64,000 nucleotides of DNA from Bifidobacteriaceae bacterium. GTDB taxonomy: Bacteria; Actinomycetota; Actinomycetes; Actinomycetales; WQXJ01. A program made the translations under genes and the position numbers. The notes beneath the pieces were generated by a model. The model ran no database searches, was not told where the DNA came from, and saw nothing but the letters and a program-made list of their open reading frames with translations. Numbering within the stretch: position 1 is the first letter of the stretch; each line of letters starts with the position of its first letter. Shown here piece by piece: positions 40,329 through 50,660 of this stretch. The stretch is from the NCBI GenBank assembly GCA_031281585.1, contig JAITFE010000059.1:1-64000 (forward strand). The letters are read 5' to 3'.

Positions 40329-42260
40329 ATGGCCGATCCGTCCAGCTACCGCCCAAGGCCGGGCGCCATCCCGACCGATCCCGGGGTTTACCGGTTCCGG
40401 GACCAGCATGGGCGGGTCGTCTACGTCGGCAAGGCCAAGAATCTGCGGGCGCGGTTGGGCAACTATTTTCAGCCGCTGGAGTCGTTGCACCCGCGGACCC
40501 GGCAGATGGTGACCACGGCCGCCTCGGTCGACTGGACGGTTGTCGGCACTGAAGTCGAGGCGCTGGCGCTGGAGTATTCATGGATCAAACAGTTCGAGCC
40601 GCGCTTCAACGTGAAGTACCGCGACGACAAGTCATACCCCTATCTGGCGGTGACGGTCGGCGAGGAGTATCCGCGCGCACAGGTGATGCGGGGCGCCAAG
40701 CGCAAGGGCGTCAAGTACTACGGCCCGTTCGGCCACGCCTGGGCCATCCGCGAGACCCTCGACTTGCTGCTCCGCGTTTTTCCACTGCGGACCTGCTCGA
40801 ACACCGTGTTTCGGCGTTACCAGGCGCAGGGCCGCGCTTGTCTGCTGGGGTACATCGACAAGTGCTCGGCGCCCTGCGTGGGCCGGGTGGACCAAACGGA
40901 GCACCGGCGGATCGTGGAGGACTTCATCGCCTTCATGGACGGAGACACGGGGCGGTTTCTGAGCGGGATCGAACAGGCCATGCGGGAGGCGGCGGCGGCC
41001 GAGGAGTTTGAGCGCGCCGCCCGGTTGCGGGATGACGCCGCCGCGCTTTCCCGTGTGATCGAACGCAACGTGGTGGTCCTTTCCGACCAAACGGAGGCGG
41101 ACCTGTTCGCGATCGCCCAGGACGAGTTGGAAGCGGCCATCCAGGTGTTCTTCATCCGCCGGGGCCGCATCACGGGGCAACGCGGTTGGATCGTGGAGAA
41201 GGTGGAGGATCTGTCCGAACCCGAACTGACGGCCTCGCTGTTGCAAACCGTCTACAGCGGCGAAGACGAGCCTCCCCGGCAGGTGCTGGTGCCCGTACTG
41301 CCGCAAGGTCTGGCCGAACTGACGGACTACCTGCAAGTCCGCCGCGGCGGCCCGGTGACCTTCAAGGTCCCGCAGCGCGGCGCGAAGCGCCGCCTGGCCG
41401 AAACTCTGCAGAAGAACGCGGACCAAGCCCTGGCGCTGCACAAACTCAAGCGCGGCAGCGACCTGACCAGCCGGTCGCAGGCCCTGAAGGAACTGCAAGA
41501 GGCGCTGGACTTGGACGACGCGCCGCTCCGGATCGAGTGCTACGACATCTCCCACACCGGGGGGGCCGCCCAAGTCGGGTCCATGGTGGTCTTCGAGGAC
41601 GGTCTGGCCCGCAAGTCGGAATACCGCCACTTCAACGTGCGCGGGCCGGACGGGTTGGGCGCGCCGGATGACACCGCCGCCATGGCCGAGGTGCTGACCA
41701 GGCGCTTCGCCCGCCAGGAGAAGGACGGCCAAGACGACCAAGCGGGCAAAGGCGACATCACCGGAGACCCGCCGGACGGCATCGGGCAACTCAGGAACCG
41801 GCGTTTCGCGTACCCGCCGAACCTGCTGGTGGTGGACGGTGGGGCGCCGCAAGTGGGGGCGGCTGCGAAAGTCATCGCGGAACTGGGCGTCAAAGACGTC
41901 GAGCTGGTCGGGTTGGCGAAGCGGTTGGAAGAGGTCTGGCGGCCTGGCGACCCGTTCCCGGTCATCTTGCCGCGCGGCTCAGACGGGCTGTTCCTGCTGC
42001 AGCGCGTGCGGGACGAGGCGCACCGGTTCGCCATCTCGGCCCAACGTAAACGGCGGTCGAAGGCCATGACCCGGTCCGCGCTCGACGCGGTGCCCGGACT
42101 GGGGCCGGCCAAGCAGAAGGCCCTGCTCAAGCACTTCGGGTCGGTCAAACGCATCCGGGCGGCCAGCCAGGGGGAGCTTGCGGAGGTCAAGTCGATCGGC
42201 CCCAAGCTGGCGGAAAGGGTCAAAGAGGTGCTTGCAAAGGATGAGAAACTGGATCGGTGA
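40329..42260 (+). CDS. uvrC: Excinuclease ABC subunit C
   Basis: The nuclease that makes both incisions in nucleotide excision repair. It has a GIY-YIG domain at the N-terminus ([21 protein letters not shown]), a UVR motif ([20 protein letters not shown]), the RNase H-like second nuclease ([20 protein letters not shown]) and C-terminal helix-hairpin-helix motifs ([17 protein letters not shown]). It has 643 residues. ATG 40329 fits the family start; the frame is open further upstream without homology. It heads the conserved uvrC-rapZ-yvcK-whiA block and overlaps rapZ by 4 bp. Confidence 0.96.
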   Translation: MADPSSYRPRPGAIPTDPGVYRFRDQHGRVVYVGKAKNLRARLGNYFQPLESLHPRTRQMVTTAASVDWTVVGTEVEALALEYSWIKQFEPRFNVKYRDDKSYPYLAVTVGEEYPRAQVMRGAKRKGVKYYGPFGHAWAIRETLDLLLRVFPLRTCSNTVFRRYQAQGRACLLGYIDKCSAPCVGRVDQTEHRRIVEDFIAFMDGDTGRFLSGIEQAMREAAAAEEFERAARLRDDAAALSRVIERNVVVLSDQTEADLFAIAQDELEAAIQVFFIRRGRITGQRGWIVEKVEDLSEPELTASLLQTVYSGEDEPPRQVLVPVLPQGLAELTDYLQVRRGGPVTFKVPQRGAKRRLAETLQKNADQALALHKLKRGSDLTSRSQALKELQEALDLDDAPLRIECYDISHTGGAAQVGSMVVFEDGLARKSEYRHFNVRGPDGLGAPDDTAAMAEVLTRRFARQEKDGQDDQAGKGDITGDPPDGIGQLRNRRFAYPPNLLVVDGGAPQVGAAAKVIAELGVKDVELVGLAKRLEEVWRPGDPFPVILPRGSDGLFLLQRVRDEAHRFAISAQRKRRSKAMTRSALDAVPGLGPAKQKALLKHFGSVKRIRAASQGELAEVKSIGPKLAERVKEVLAKDEKLDR

Positions 42261-43189
42261 GCGAGCCCACGGACACGCCGACCTTTCCAGCGGGGATCCC
42301 GATCCGGGACGCTCTGGGCGCCAAAGAGGACCGTAGCGAGATCCTGATCATCACCGGGATGTCCGGCGCGGGGCGCACCCAGGCGGCCGGCGTGCTGGAA
42401 GACCTGGGCTGGTATGTGGTGGACAACCTGCCGCCCAAGATGATCGAGCCGCTGGCCGGAATGATGACGCCGGCGGGCGCCGGGGTCAGAAAGCTCGCGG
42501 TGGTGGTGGACGTGCGCTCGGGCGAGTTCTTCCGCACCCTGATGGGCGCGTTGGAGTCGCTGCGGGCGGTCGGGATCGACCACCGGATCGTGTTCCTAGA
42601 CGCCTCCGATTCGGAGCTGATCCGCCGTTACGAGGCGGTTCGCCGGCCCCATCCGCTCCAAGGGGGCGGAACGGTGCTGACGGGGATCGCCCGCGAGCGC
42701 TCTCTGCTGACCGACTTGCGGGAGCAGGCGGACGATTACGTGGACACCTCCTCCTTCTCGGTTCACGAACTGAGCGCCCACATGGCGCACATCGCGGACC
42801 CGGACCAGAAGGAAGAGGTGACCGTGTCCGTGATGTCGTTCGGCTTCAAGTACGGCGCGCCGGCGGACGCCAGCGCGATTGTCGACGTGCGGTTCCTGGC
42901 GAACCCGTACTGGGTGGACGAGTTGCGGCACCTGACCGGCGCGGACCCGGCGGTCCGCGATTACGTGATGGCGTCCGGGACGGCCAACCAGTTCCTCGGC
43001 CACTACGTGGACGCGTTGATGGTGGCCCTGGACGGGTTCGTGCGCCAGCGCAAGCGGCACCTGACGGTGGCCGTGGGCTGCACGGGAGGCAAGCACCGAT
43101 CGGTGGCGATGACGGAGGCGCTGGTCGCCATGCTGCGCGAACGCGGCGTGCGGGCGCGCGCCAGCCACCGGGACGTGGGCCGCGAATGA
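42257..43189 (+). CDS. rapZ: RapZ-family nucleotide-binding protein
   Basis: A P-loop protein of the RapZ/YvcJ family, an RNase adaptor or nucleotide-binding regulator in characterised species. The P-loop reads [13 protein letters not shown], with Arg where many P-loops have Lys, as is usual in actinobacterial members. [20 protein letters not shown] follows, and the C-terminal domain has [17 protein letters not shown] and the [10 protein letters not shown] end. It has 310 residues. GTG start overlapping uvrC by 4 bp; it overlaps yvcK by 4 bp. The target RNA or partner in actinobacteria is not established. Confidence 0.95.
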   Translation: MSEPTDTPTFPAGIPIRDALGAKEDRSEILIITGMSGAGRTQAAGVLEDLGWYVVDNLPPKMIEPLAGMMTPAGAGVRKLAVVVDVRSGEFFRTLMGALESLRAVGIDHRIVFLDASDSELIRRYEAVRRPHPLQGGGTVLTGIARERSLLTDLREQADDYVDTSSFSVHELSAHMAHIADPDQKEEVTVSVMSFGFKYGAPADASAIVDVRFLANPYWVDELRHLTGADPAVRDYVMASGTANQFLGHYVDALMVALDGFVRQRKRHLTVAVGCTGGKHRSVAMTEALVAMLRERGVRARASHRDVGRE

Positions 43190-44142
43190 GCCGGGTGACC
43201 CGGCCGCCGCGCGTGGTGGCGCTGGGCGGGGGCCATGGCTTGGCGGCGTCGCTGAGGGCGTTGCGCCATGTGACCGCCGAATTGACGGCGGTGGTGACGG
43301 TGGCGGACTCCGGCGGGTCCTCCGGCCGGCTGCGGGACGAGTTCGGTTGCCTGCCGCCCGGCGACCTGAGGATGGCGTTGGCGGCCCTGTCCGGGCACGA
43401 CGAATGGGGCGTCACCTGGCGCGAGGTGCTCCAGCACCGACTGGGCGGCGAGGGCAACCTGGCCGGGCACGCGTTGGGCAACCTCCTGATTGTGGGCCTG
43501 TGGGAAATGTGGCCGGGGGACCCCGCGACAGGCCTGGACTTTGTGGGGAAACTGGTCGGGGCGGAAGGACGGGTTCTGCCCATGGCGAGCGTGCCCCTTG
43601 ACGTTGAGGCGGACATCACCCGCCTGGTGGACGGCGCGGAGTGGCACACGTCCGTGCGGGGCCAGGCGAAGGTGGCCAAGGCGTTGGGCCGGGTCGACGC
43701 GGTCCGGCTGACGCCGGCTGACGCCGCCGCCTGCCCGGAAGCGGTCCAGGCGGTCGAGGCGGCGGACTGGGTGGTGCTGGGCCCAGGCTCCTGGTACACC
43801 TCGGTCATCCCCCACCTGCTGATACCGGAGTTGGCGGCCGCCGTGCTGAACGAGCGGACCAGGCGCTGCGTCACCCTGAACCTGGAGAGCCAGGCGGGCG
43901 AGACGTCCGGCTACAGTCCGGCCGACCACCTGAAGGCGCTAGGCTCGTATGCGCCGGGGGCGCGTTTCGACGTGGTGATCGTTGACGAATCGTCGGCCGG
44001 AGACCTTGCCGAACTTCGGGACTGGGTGTCCGGCCAAGGCGGACGCCTCCTCATCCGGCCGGTCCGCAAGTCCGGCCGGGTCGGGGAGCACGACTCGTTG
44101 CGATTGGCAGCCGCTTACCGCGAAGTCTTCTTGGACAACTAG
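43186..44142 (+). CDS. yvcK: YvcK/CofD-like gluconeogenesis factor
   Basis: A CofD-superfamily protein needed in other bacteria for growth on gluconeogenic carbon and for envelope integrity. It starts [19 protein letters not shown] and has the conserved [23 protein letters not shown] and GNLLIVGLW segments, with [14 protein letters not shown] near 200. At 318 residues it is normal. It overlaps rapZ by 4 bp, and whiA follows after 20 bases with its own ribosome site. UDP-sugar binding is known for homologues and is not visible directly. Confidence 0.95.
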   Translation: MSRVTRPPRVVALGGGHGLAASLRALRHVTAELTAVVTVADSGGSSGRLRDEFGCLPPGDLRMALAALSGHDEWGVTWREVLQHRLGGEGNLAGHALGNLLIVGLWEMWPGDPATGLDFVGKLVGAEGRVLPMASVPLDVEADITRLVDGAEWHTSVRGQAKVAKALGRVDAVRLTPADAAACPEAVQAVEAADWVVLGPGSWYTSVIPHLLIPELAAAVLNERTRRCVTLNLESQAGETSGYSPADHLKALGSYAPGARFDVVIVDESSAGDLAELRDWVSGQGGRLLIRPVRKSGRVGEHDSLRLAAAYREVFLDN

Positions 44143-44162
44143 GAGAGGGAATCAAGGGGCAC

Positions 44163-45143
44163 ATGGCGCTGACTGCCACCGTTAAAGAGGAACTCGGCCG
44201 CCTCAAGGTCGAGACCGCCTGCTGCCGCAAGGCCGAGGTGGCCGTCACACTGCGTTTCGCGGGCGGCCTGCACATCATTGCGGGCAGGATCGTGGTGGAG
44301 GCCGAACTGGACACAGCGTTGGCCGCGAGGCGCCTGCGCCAGGCCGTGGCGGACTTGTACGGCAATCGTTCGGAGATCGTGTTGGTGTCCGGCGGCGCGC
44401 TCAAGCGGCACAACCGTTTCCACGTTCGTTTCGCCGACGATGGCGAGGGGCTGGCCCGGCAGACCGGCTTGCTTGACACCCGTGGCCGGCCGGTGCTCGG
44501 CCTGCCGCCGTCGATTGTGGGAGCCAGCCTGTGCGATGTGGAGGCGGCCTGGCGCGGGGCGTTCATAGCCCACGGGTCGCTGACGGAGCCTGGACGCTCT
44601 GGCGCCCTGGAGATCACCGCCCCCGGCCCGGAGGCGGCGCTGGCGCTGGTCGGGGCGGCGCGGCGGCTGGGCGTGGCGGCCAAGGCCCGCGACGTGCGCG
44701 GGGTGGACCGCGTGGTGGTGCGGGATGGCGACGCGATCAGGACCATCTTGACCCGGATGGGCGCGCATGAGACGGTCATGGCCTGGGAGGAGCGCCGGGT
44801 CAGGCGGGAGGTCATGGGCAACGCCCACCGGCTCGCCAATTTCGACGACGCCAATCTGCGCCGTTCTGTGCGCGCGGCGGTGGCCGCGGCCGCCAGGGTG
44901 GAGCGGGCGTTCGAAATCCTGGGGCCGGAGGTCCCGGAGCACCTCCGGCAAGCCGCGGAGCTGCGACTGGCCAACAAGGAGGTCTCGCTGGAAGACCTGG
45001 GCCAGTTGGCGGACCCGCCGCTGACCAAAGACGCGGTGGCGGGACGCATCCGTCGGCTCCTCGCCATGGCGGACAAACGCGCCATCGAGCTTGGCATACC
45101 GCTCACCGAAGCCGCCCTTCCGCCCGATCTATATGACATGTGA
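44163..45143 (+). CDS. whiA: DNA-binding protein WhiA
   Basis: A conserved regulator of cell division and, in Streptomyces, sporulation. The N-terminal part is a degenerate LAGLIDADG homing-endonuclease fold ([24 protein letters not shown] onward), and the C-terminus is a helix-turn-helix ([30 protein letters not shown]). The 326 residues and the position at the end of uvrC-rapZ-yvcK-whiA are typical. ATG 44163 is preceded by AAGGGG. The intergenic region after it (217 bases) carries the gap promoter. Confidence 0.95.
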   Translation: MALTATVKEELGRLKVETACCRKAEVAVTLRFAGGLHIIAGRIVVEAELDTALAARRLRQAVADLYGNRSEIVLVSGGALKRHNRFHVRFADDGEGLARQTGLLDTRGRPVLGLPPSIVGASLCDVEAAWRGAFIAHGSLTEPGRSGALEITAPGPEAALALVGAARRLGVAAKARDVRGVDRVVVRDGDAIRTILTRMGAHETVMAWEERRVRREVMGNAHRLANFDDANLRRSVRAAVAAAARVERAFEILGPEVPEHLRQAAELRLANKEVSLEDLGQLADPPLTKDAVAGRIRRLLAMADKRAIELGIPLTEAALPPDLYDM

Positions 45144-45321
45144 CCTGATGATTCGCATGGGCCTCGCAGCAGGTGAACTTTGGGTCGAAAGTGCTGACCC
45201 CCTATGGGCCATAATGCTAGGGTCAGTTCTTGGCGCTGGCGGAAACTCCGTCGGCCAAGCGGCGGCAACCCCGCCGTATCAGACAAGGGCACGGCTCACC
45301 GCCTGCCGCAATCGCAAACCC

Positions 45322-45339
45322 GCGCCGGGAACCCGGCGC
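45322..45339 (+). promoter_or_regulatory. Hairpin in the gap 5' leader
   Basis: GCGCCGGGAACCCGGCGC is a perfect 7-bp stem with a GAAC loop that ends 21 bases before the gap start, just ahead of the ribosome site AAGGGGG (45345-45351). It could affect mRNA stability or translation. In the same 217-bp interval (45144-45360) CATAAT at 45210-45215 is a possible -10 element, with no clear -35; nothing else was recognised. Confidence 0.35.
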
Positions 45340-45357
45340 CACCCAAGGGGGCATTGA

Positions 45358-46368
<1,011 letters not shown>

Positions 46369-46376
46369 GCAGAGGC

Positions 46377-46402
46377 CGGACCGCCTAAGCGCAAGGCGTC
46401 CG
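46377..46402 (+). terminator. Weak hairpin between gap and pgk
   Basis: CGGACCGCC at 46377-46385 pairs with GGCGTCCG at 46395-46402 with one bulged base. There is no T-tract. It may reduce read-through or mark an mRNA processing point rather than terminate transcription. Confidence 0.3.
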
Positions 46403-46462
46403 CTCGGACCCCAAAACTCCGGGCGGGCGCCTCGCCGTCTAGAGCACTAGGAGCTGATGAAA

Positions 46463-47659
46463 ATGGCATTGAAGACGATTGACTCATTGGGCGATTTGGC
46501 TGGACGGCGGGTGCTGGTCCGGGCGGACCTGAACGTGCCGCTGGACGGCCAGCGGATCACGGACGACGGCCGGGTGCGCGCCTCGCTGCCGACCATCGAG
46601 CGCCTCGCGGGCGCCGGGGCCAAGGTGATTGTGATGGCGCACCTGGGACGGCCGAAGGGCGAGCCGGAGGCGAAGTACTCGCTGCAACCTGTGGCGGTGC
46701 GGCTGGCGGAGCTTCTGGGCAAGCCGGTCAAGTTCGCGGGGGACACGGTTGGGCCGCTGGCCGGCGCCGCCGTCGCGGAGGCTTCGGACGGCGACGTGGT
46801 GCTGTTGGAGAACGTCCGGTTCAACAAGGGGGAGACGTCGAAGGACGATGCCGAGCGGCGCGCTTTCGCCGAGCAGCTGGCCGCGCTCGGGGACGCCTTT
46901 GTGTCCGACGGGTTCGGCGTGGTGCACCGCAAGCAGGCGTCCGTCTACGACATCGCCCAAATCCTGCCAGCCGCGGCCGGTGGGCTGGTGCTGGCGGAAG
47001 TCGAGGCGCTGTCCAAGGCCACGGACAACCCGGCCCGCCCCTACGTGGTGGTGCTGGGCGGATCCAAGGTGTCCGACAAGCTGGGCGTGATCGGGAACCT
47101 GCTGTCCAAGGCCGACGCCCTGCTGATTGGCGGCGGCATGGTGTTCACGTTCCTGGCGGCCAAAGGCTACCCGGTGGGGGAGTCGCTGCTGGAAGAGGAG
47201 CAAATCGACACCGTCAAGGGCTACCTCGACCGGGCTTCGGCCGAAGGGGTGGACATTGTGTTGCCCACCGACATCGTGGTGGCGGACAAGTTCGACCGGG
47301 ACGCGGCGCACTATGACGTGCCAGCCTCTGAGATCCCGGAGGGTTGGATGGGCCTGGACATTGGGCCGGATTCGCGCAAGGCGTTCGCCGCCCGGATCCG
47401 GGACGCCGCGACGATCGTCTGGAACGGCCCCATGGGAGTCTTCGAGTTCCCGGTGTTCGCGGACGGCACCAGGGACGTGGCGCAGGCCATGATCGACTCG
47501 GAGGGCTTCTCGGTGGTGGGCGGCGGCGACTCGGCCGCGGCTGTGCGCATCCTGGGACTGCCCGAATCCGGGTTCGGCCATATTTCGACCGGCGGCGGCG
47601 CGTCGCTGGAACTGTTGGAGGGCAAAGTGCTGCCCGGTATTGCCGTATTGGAGGCCTGA
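46463..47659 (+). CDS. pgk: Phosphoglycerate kinase
   Basis: This enzyme makes ATP from 1,3-bisphosphoglycerate. It shows [48 protein letters not shown] and the nucleotide-binding end [12 protein letters not shown] with [15 protein letters not shown]. It is about 398 residues. AGGAG at 46449-46453 is 9 bases from ATG 46463 but only 3 from the in-frame ATG 46457, so 46463 (MALKTID) is the better start. tpiA follows after 3 bases. Confidence 0.96.
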   Translation: MALKTIDSLGDLAGRRVLVRADLNVPLDGQRITDDGRVRASLPTIERLAGAGAKVIVMAHLGRPKGEPEAKYSLQPVAVRLAELLGKPVKFAGDTVGPLAGAAVAEASDGDVVLLENVRFNKGETSKDDAERRAFAEQLAALGDAFVSDGFGVVHRKQASVYDIAQILPAAAGGLVLAEVEALSKATDNPARPYVVVLGGSKVSDKLGVIGNLLSKADALLIGGGMVFTFLAAKGYPVGESLLEEEQIDTVKGYLDRASAEGVDIVLPTDIVVADKFDRDAAHYDVPASEIPEGWMGLDIGPDSRKAFAARIRDAATIVWNGPMGVFEFPVFADGTRDVAQAMIDSEGFSVVGGGDSAAAVRILGLPESGFGHISTGGGASLELLEGKVLPGIAVLEA

Positions 47660-47662
47660 ACC

Positions 47663-48448
47663 ATGTCCCGCATCCCCTTGATGGCCGGCAACTGGAAGAT
47701 GAACTTGGATCATCTCGAGGCCGCCGCGACCGTGCAGCGCCTCCACTGGGCGCTTCAAGACGCGAACTTCGACTACGACAAGGTTGAGGTGGCGGTTCTG
47801 CCGCCGTTCACCGACCTGAGGTCGGTCCAGACTGTCACCGACGCGGACAACATGTCTATCCGCTATGGCGCGCAGGACGTGTCAGTCCACACGGATGGCG
47901 CCTACACCGGCGAGATCTCGGCGCGCATGCTGGCGAAGCTGGGCTGCTCGTTCGTGGTGGTGGGCCACTCGGAGCGCCGGCAGTACCACGGCGAGACCGA
48001 CCAAGAGGTCGGCGAGAAGGCGCTGGCCGCCTTGGGCGGCGGCATGGTGCCCATCATCTGCGTGGGCGAGGCGCTGGGAATCCGCAAGGCCGGGGAGCAC
48101 GTCTCCTACACCTTGATGCAAATCGACGGGGTCTTCTCCGAGTTGGGACCCGAGTTGGCCACGGGTGCGGTGGTCGCCTACGAGCCGATCTGGGCGATCG
48201 GCACCGGGGAGGTCGCCACACCGGCGGACGCCCAAGAGGTGTGCGGCGCCATCCGCGAACGCCTGTCGGAGTTGTACGGGCGGGAGGCGGCCGAGGCGAT
48301 CCGGGTTCTGTACGGCGGTTCCGTCAAGTCATCCAACGTCGCCGCCATCATGGCGCAGCCGGACATTGACGGCGGCTTGGTGGGCGGCGCCTCGCTGGAC
48401 GCCGAGGAATTCGCCCGCATCTGCCGGTTCGGCGAGCACATAGCGTAG
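47663..48448 (+). CDS. tpiA: Triosephosphate isomerase
   Basis: This enzyme interconverts dihydroxyacetone phosphate and glyceraldehyde-3-phosphate. [15 protein letters not shown] carries the active-site Asn and Lys, [15 protein letters not shown] the catalytic histidine, and [17 protein letters not shown] the catalytic glutamate with the mobile loop. [14 protein letters not shown] and [14 protein letters not shown] close the barrel. At 261 residues it is normal. It is tightly coupled to pgk and is 11 bases ahead of secG. Confidence 0.97.
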   Translation: MSRIPLMAGNWKMNLDHLEAAATVQRLHWALQDANFDYDKVEVAVLPPFTDLRSVQTVTDADNMSIRYGAQDVSVHTDGAYTGEISARMLAKLGCSFVVVGHSERRQYHGETDQEVGEKALAALGGGMVPIICVGEALGIRKAGEHVSYTLMQIDGVFSELGPELATGAVVAYEPIWAIGTGEVATPADAQEVCGAIRERLSELYGREAAEAIRVLYGGSVKSSNVAAIMAQPDIDGGLVGGASLDAEEFARICRFGEHIA

Positions 48449-48459
48449 GATAAGCGGCC

Positions 48460-48702
48460 GTGACTGTAGTGACCATCGTTTGCCAGGTCATCCTGGTGTT
48501 GACGAGCGCCTTCCTGATCCTGTTGATTCTGATGCACAAGGGCAAGGGCGGGGGGCTGTCCGACATGTTCGGCGGCGGCTTCTCCTCCAACCTCGGCTCG
48601 TCCGGCGTGGCCGAGAAGAATCTGAATATGTTTACGGTCGTTGTGGGAATTGTTTGGATCACAATGGTGTTAGCTCTGGCGTTGATCCATAAGTTCACGT
48701 AG
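48460..48702 (+). CDS. secG: Protein translocase subunit SecG
   Basis: The small SecYEG subunit, 80 residues with two membrane helices (about 3-22 and 54-75) joined by a cytoplasmic loop containing the family-typical HKGKGGGLSDMFGGGF. GTG start. It closes the gap-pgk-tpiA-secG block, as is common in actinobacteria. Its stop codon TAG is part of a strong hairpin. Confidence 0.95.
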   Translation: MTVVTIVCQVILVLTSAFLILLILMHKGKGGGLSDMFGGGFSSNLGSSGVAEKNLNMFTVVVGIVWITMVLALALIHKFT

Positions 48703-48734
48703 CCGCTGGGGCGCGGGTGACCGCGCCCGCGGCT
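48701..48734 (+). terminator. Strong hairpin overlapping the secG stop codon
   Basis: AGCCGC (48701-48706) pairs with GCGGCT (48729-48734), and GGGCGCGG (48709-48716) pairs with CCGCGCCC (48721-48728), with a two-base bulge and a GTGA (GNRA-type) tetraloop. There is no T-tract. It probably ends or stabilises the gap-secG transcript; it begins within the stop codon itself. Confidence 0.55.
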
Positions 48735-48738
48735 GACG

Positions 48739-48744
48739 TAATCT
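48739..48744 (+). promoter_or_regulatory. Putative -10 element of rbpA
   Basis: TAATCT lies 24 bases before the rbpA ATG, just after the secG hairpin. A ribosome site (GAGAGGCGGAG) is present between them, so this gene has a short leader. No clear -35 was seen. Confidence 0.4.
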
Positions 48745-48768
48745 TGCAAGTCTGAGAGGCGGAGCTAT

Positions 48769-49134
48769 ATGGCAGGCGGAAGTGCCATTCGGGGGTCGCG
48801 CGTGGGCGCCGGACCCATGGGTGAAGAAGAGCGGGGCGAGATCGCGCCCCGCGTGACGGTGTCCTATTGGTGCGCCAACGGGCACGAGACTCGGCCGAGC
48901 TTCGTGGACGACCCGGGCACCACGGTGCCAGCGGAATGGGATTGCCCTCGCTGCGGCCTGCCGGCCGGAGTTGACGCGCTCAACCCGCCGGCGCCCCCGC
49001 GCAACGAGCCCTACAAGACGCACCTGGCGTACGTCAAAGAACGCCGTTCGGAGGCGGACGGCGCCCAGTTGCTGGAAGAGGCCCTGGCCTCGCTCCGCGC
49101 GCGGCGCGGCGAGGCGGAGGCGGCGGCCGCGTGA
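48769..49134 (+). CDS. rbpA: RNA polymerase-binding protein RbpA
   Basis: An actinobacterial transcription factor that binds the sigma factor and the RNA polymerase core and stabilises open complexes. Its 121 residues contain the start MAGGSAIRGSRVGAGPMGEEERGE, the zinc-ribbon-like core YWCANGHETRPSF and WDCPRCGLPAG, and the basic linker and sigma-interaction end TPYKTHLAYVKERRSEADGAQLLEEAL-type sequence (here NEPYKTHLAYVKERR). The family is confined to Actinomycetota, so the gene helps place the organism. It is a single-gene unit. Confidence 0.95.
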   Translation: MAGGSAIRGSRVGAGPMGEEERGEIAPRVTVSYWCANGHETRPSFVDDPGTTVPAEWDCPRCGLPAGVDALNPPAPPRNEPYKTHLAYVKERRSEADGAQLLEEALASLRARRGEAEAAAA

Positions 49135-49199
49135 CCCTGCGCCGCTGACTCAACGCCCTGAGGCCGCTGGGGGGCGAGCAGACGGCATCGGCGGGCTGG

Positions 49200-49205
49200 T
49201 AGAGT
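49200..49205 (+). promoter_or_regulatory. Possible -10 element for rpsD
   Basis: TAGAGT lies 116 bases before the rpsD start in the 187-bp gap after rbpA. If used, the leader is about 110 nt. No S4-binding structure could be identified by eye. Weak call. Confidence 0.25.
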
Positions 49206-49321
49206 GGGCGGCTGGTGTGCCCAAGACGGGTGCCCTGGGGCCTTAGCCATTGTGTCGGCCCCACGCTCAACCACAGCGGTTGGGCGCGTTTCGGAACAAC
49301 ACGAACAGGAGTTGCCACGCG

Positions 49322-49951
49322 ATGACCTCAGTGCGTCGCGCGCGCCGTCAGGTGCGCGAATCCCGGGCCCTTGGGCTGGCCCTCACCCCGAAAGCCGTCA
49401 AGTACTTCGACCGACGGCCCTATCCGCCCGGCGAGCACGGGCGCGGGCGGCGGCGGACCGAGTCCGACTACGCGATCCGGCTGCGGGAGAAGCAGCGCCT
49501 GCGGGCCCAGTACGGGCTGCGGGAGAAGCAGATCGTGCGCGCGTTCCAAGACGCCCGCAAACAGCCGGGCCTGACCGGCGAGGCGCTGGTGGAGTTGCTG
49601 GAGGTGCGGCTTGACTCGTTGGTGCTGCGGTCGGGGTTCGCGCGGACCATCTTCCAGGCTCGGCAAACCGTTGTGCACCGGCACGTCCTGGTGGACGGCA
49701 AACTGGTGGACCGCCCGTCGTTCAGGGTCAAGCCGGGCCAGATCATCATGATCAAGCCAAAGTCGCAGACGCTGGTGCCGTTCCAGGTGGCCGCCGCCGG
49801 CGCCCACCGCGACGCGCAGGTCTGGCAGATCCCCGAATACCTGGACGTCAATCTGGAGCGGCTGCGCGCGCAGTTGGTGCGGGCGCCGAAACGCGCCGAA
49901 GTGCCCATCACCTGCGACGTGCAGCTGGTCGTGGAGCACTACTCCCGCTGA
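49322..49951 (+). CDS. rpsD: 30S ribosomal protein S4
   Basis: A 209-residue S4 protein of the small ribosomal subunit. It has the actinobacterial cysteine-free N-terminus (TSVRRARRQVRESRALGLALTPKAVKYFDRRPYPPGEHG region), so it does not need zinc. The S4 RNA-binding domain is LVLRSGFARTIFQARQTVVHRHVLVDGKLVDRPSFRV. ATG 49322 has AGGAG upstream; the longer open frame has no homology. It stands before the DUF948-DUF6167-alaS genes and away from the main ribosomal operons, as usual in this group. Confidence 0.96.
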   Translation: MTSVRRARRQVRESRALGLALTPKAVKYFDRRPYPPGEHGRGRRRTESDYAIRLREKQRLRAQYGLREKQIVRAFQDARKQPGLTGEALVELLEVRLDSLVLRSGFARTIFQARQTVVHRHVLVDGKLVDRPSFRVKPGQIIMIKPKSQTLVPFQVAAAGAHRDAQVWQIPEYLDVNLERLRAQLVRAPKRAEVPITCDVQLVVEHYSR

Positions 49952-49991
49952 CCGCCGCCTGGCCGGTGGTTCCGCCAAGAAGGAGGCCGTA

Positions 49992-50402
49992 ATGACTTTG
50001 GGCGAAGTCGCCGGACTGATCGCGGCGCTCGCGTTCGTGGCGCTGGTGGGCTTGCTGGCCGTGCCGGTGCTGAGGTTGGGGCGGGTCTTCCAAGAGGCGA
50101 CCCGGTCCGTCAAGGAGCTGACGGACCACACGCTGCCAATCCTGGACCAGGCCGCCACGACGGTGGCGGAGACAAACGCGCAGTTGGAGAAGGTGGACAC
50201 CATCACGTCCGCCGCGGCGGACGTGTCGCAGAACGTGTCCGCGCTGACCGCGCTGTTCGCTGCCACGGTGGGCGGACCGCTGATCAAAGTGGCCGCGTTC
50301 ACCTACGGCGTCCGCACAACGGTTGCCGGCCATGCGCCCAAGAAGAGCCGCCGCGCCAAGCACCGCCGGGGGGGCGGAGCCGCCGAGCCGGGGGATGGTT
50401 AG
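49992..50402 (+). CDS. DUF948-family membrane protein
   Basis: A 136-residue protein with one N-terminal membrane helix (about 7-29) followed by an amphipathic, coiled-coil-like stretch (RSVKELTDHTLPILDQAATTVAETNAQLEKVDTITSAA region) and a basic C-terminal tail (PKKSRRAKHRRGGG). This is the pattern of DUF948 proteins, whose function is unknown. The gene almost always precedes a DUF6167 gene and alaS in Micrococcales-like genomes. AAGGAGG upstream of the ATG. It overlaps the next gene by 8 bp. Confidence 0.88.
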   Translation: MTLGEVAGLIAALAFVALVGLLAVPVLRLGRVFQEATRSVKELTDHTLPILDQAATTVAETNAQLEKVDTITSAAADVSQNVSALTALFAATVGGPLIKVAAFTYGVRTTVAGHAPKKSRRAKHRRGGGAAEPGDG

Positions 50403-50640
50403 GGTGCGCCGGGTCTTTTGGACGGGCGCCGTGCTGACCCTGGGCGTGGGCACCGGCCTCGGGCTCGCGTTTTGGGCCTACCGGCGGTTCGACGCCGCCA
50501 AGCGGGCCGTTTCTCCGGAGGGGATCGCCGCGCGGTTTGACGACGCATTGGCCACGGTGGGCCAAATGGCCGGCGAGATCCGCGAGGCCGCCGCCGCCCG
50601 CGAGGCCGAATTGCGCCGCACGCTGCTCAAATCCGACTAG
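50395..50640 (+). CDS. DUF6167-family small membrane protein
   Basis: An 81-residue protein with a single membrane helix (VFWTGAVLTLGVGTGLGLAFWAY) and a charged alpha-helical cytoplasmic tail (AARFDDALATVGQMAGEIREAAAAREAELRRTL region). It belongs to a small family of unknown function found between DUF948 and alaS. ATG 50395 overlaps the previous gene; GTG 50404 is an alternative start giving nearly the same protein. alaS follows after 20 bases. Confidence 0.8.
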   Translation: MVRVRRVFWTGAVLTLGVGTGLGLAFWAYRRFDAAKRAVSPEGIAARFDDALATVGQMAGEIREAAAAREAELRRTLLKSD

Positions 50641-50660
50641 CCGCCAAGGAGACGCCTGCA

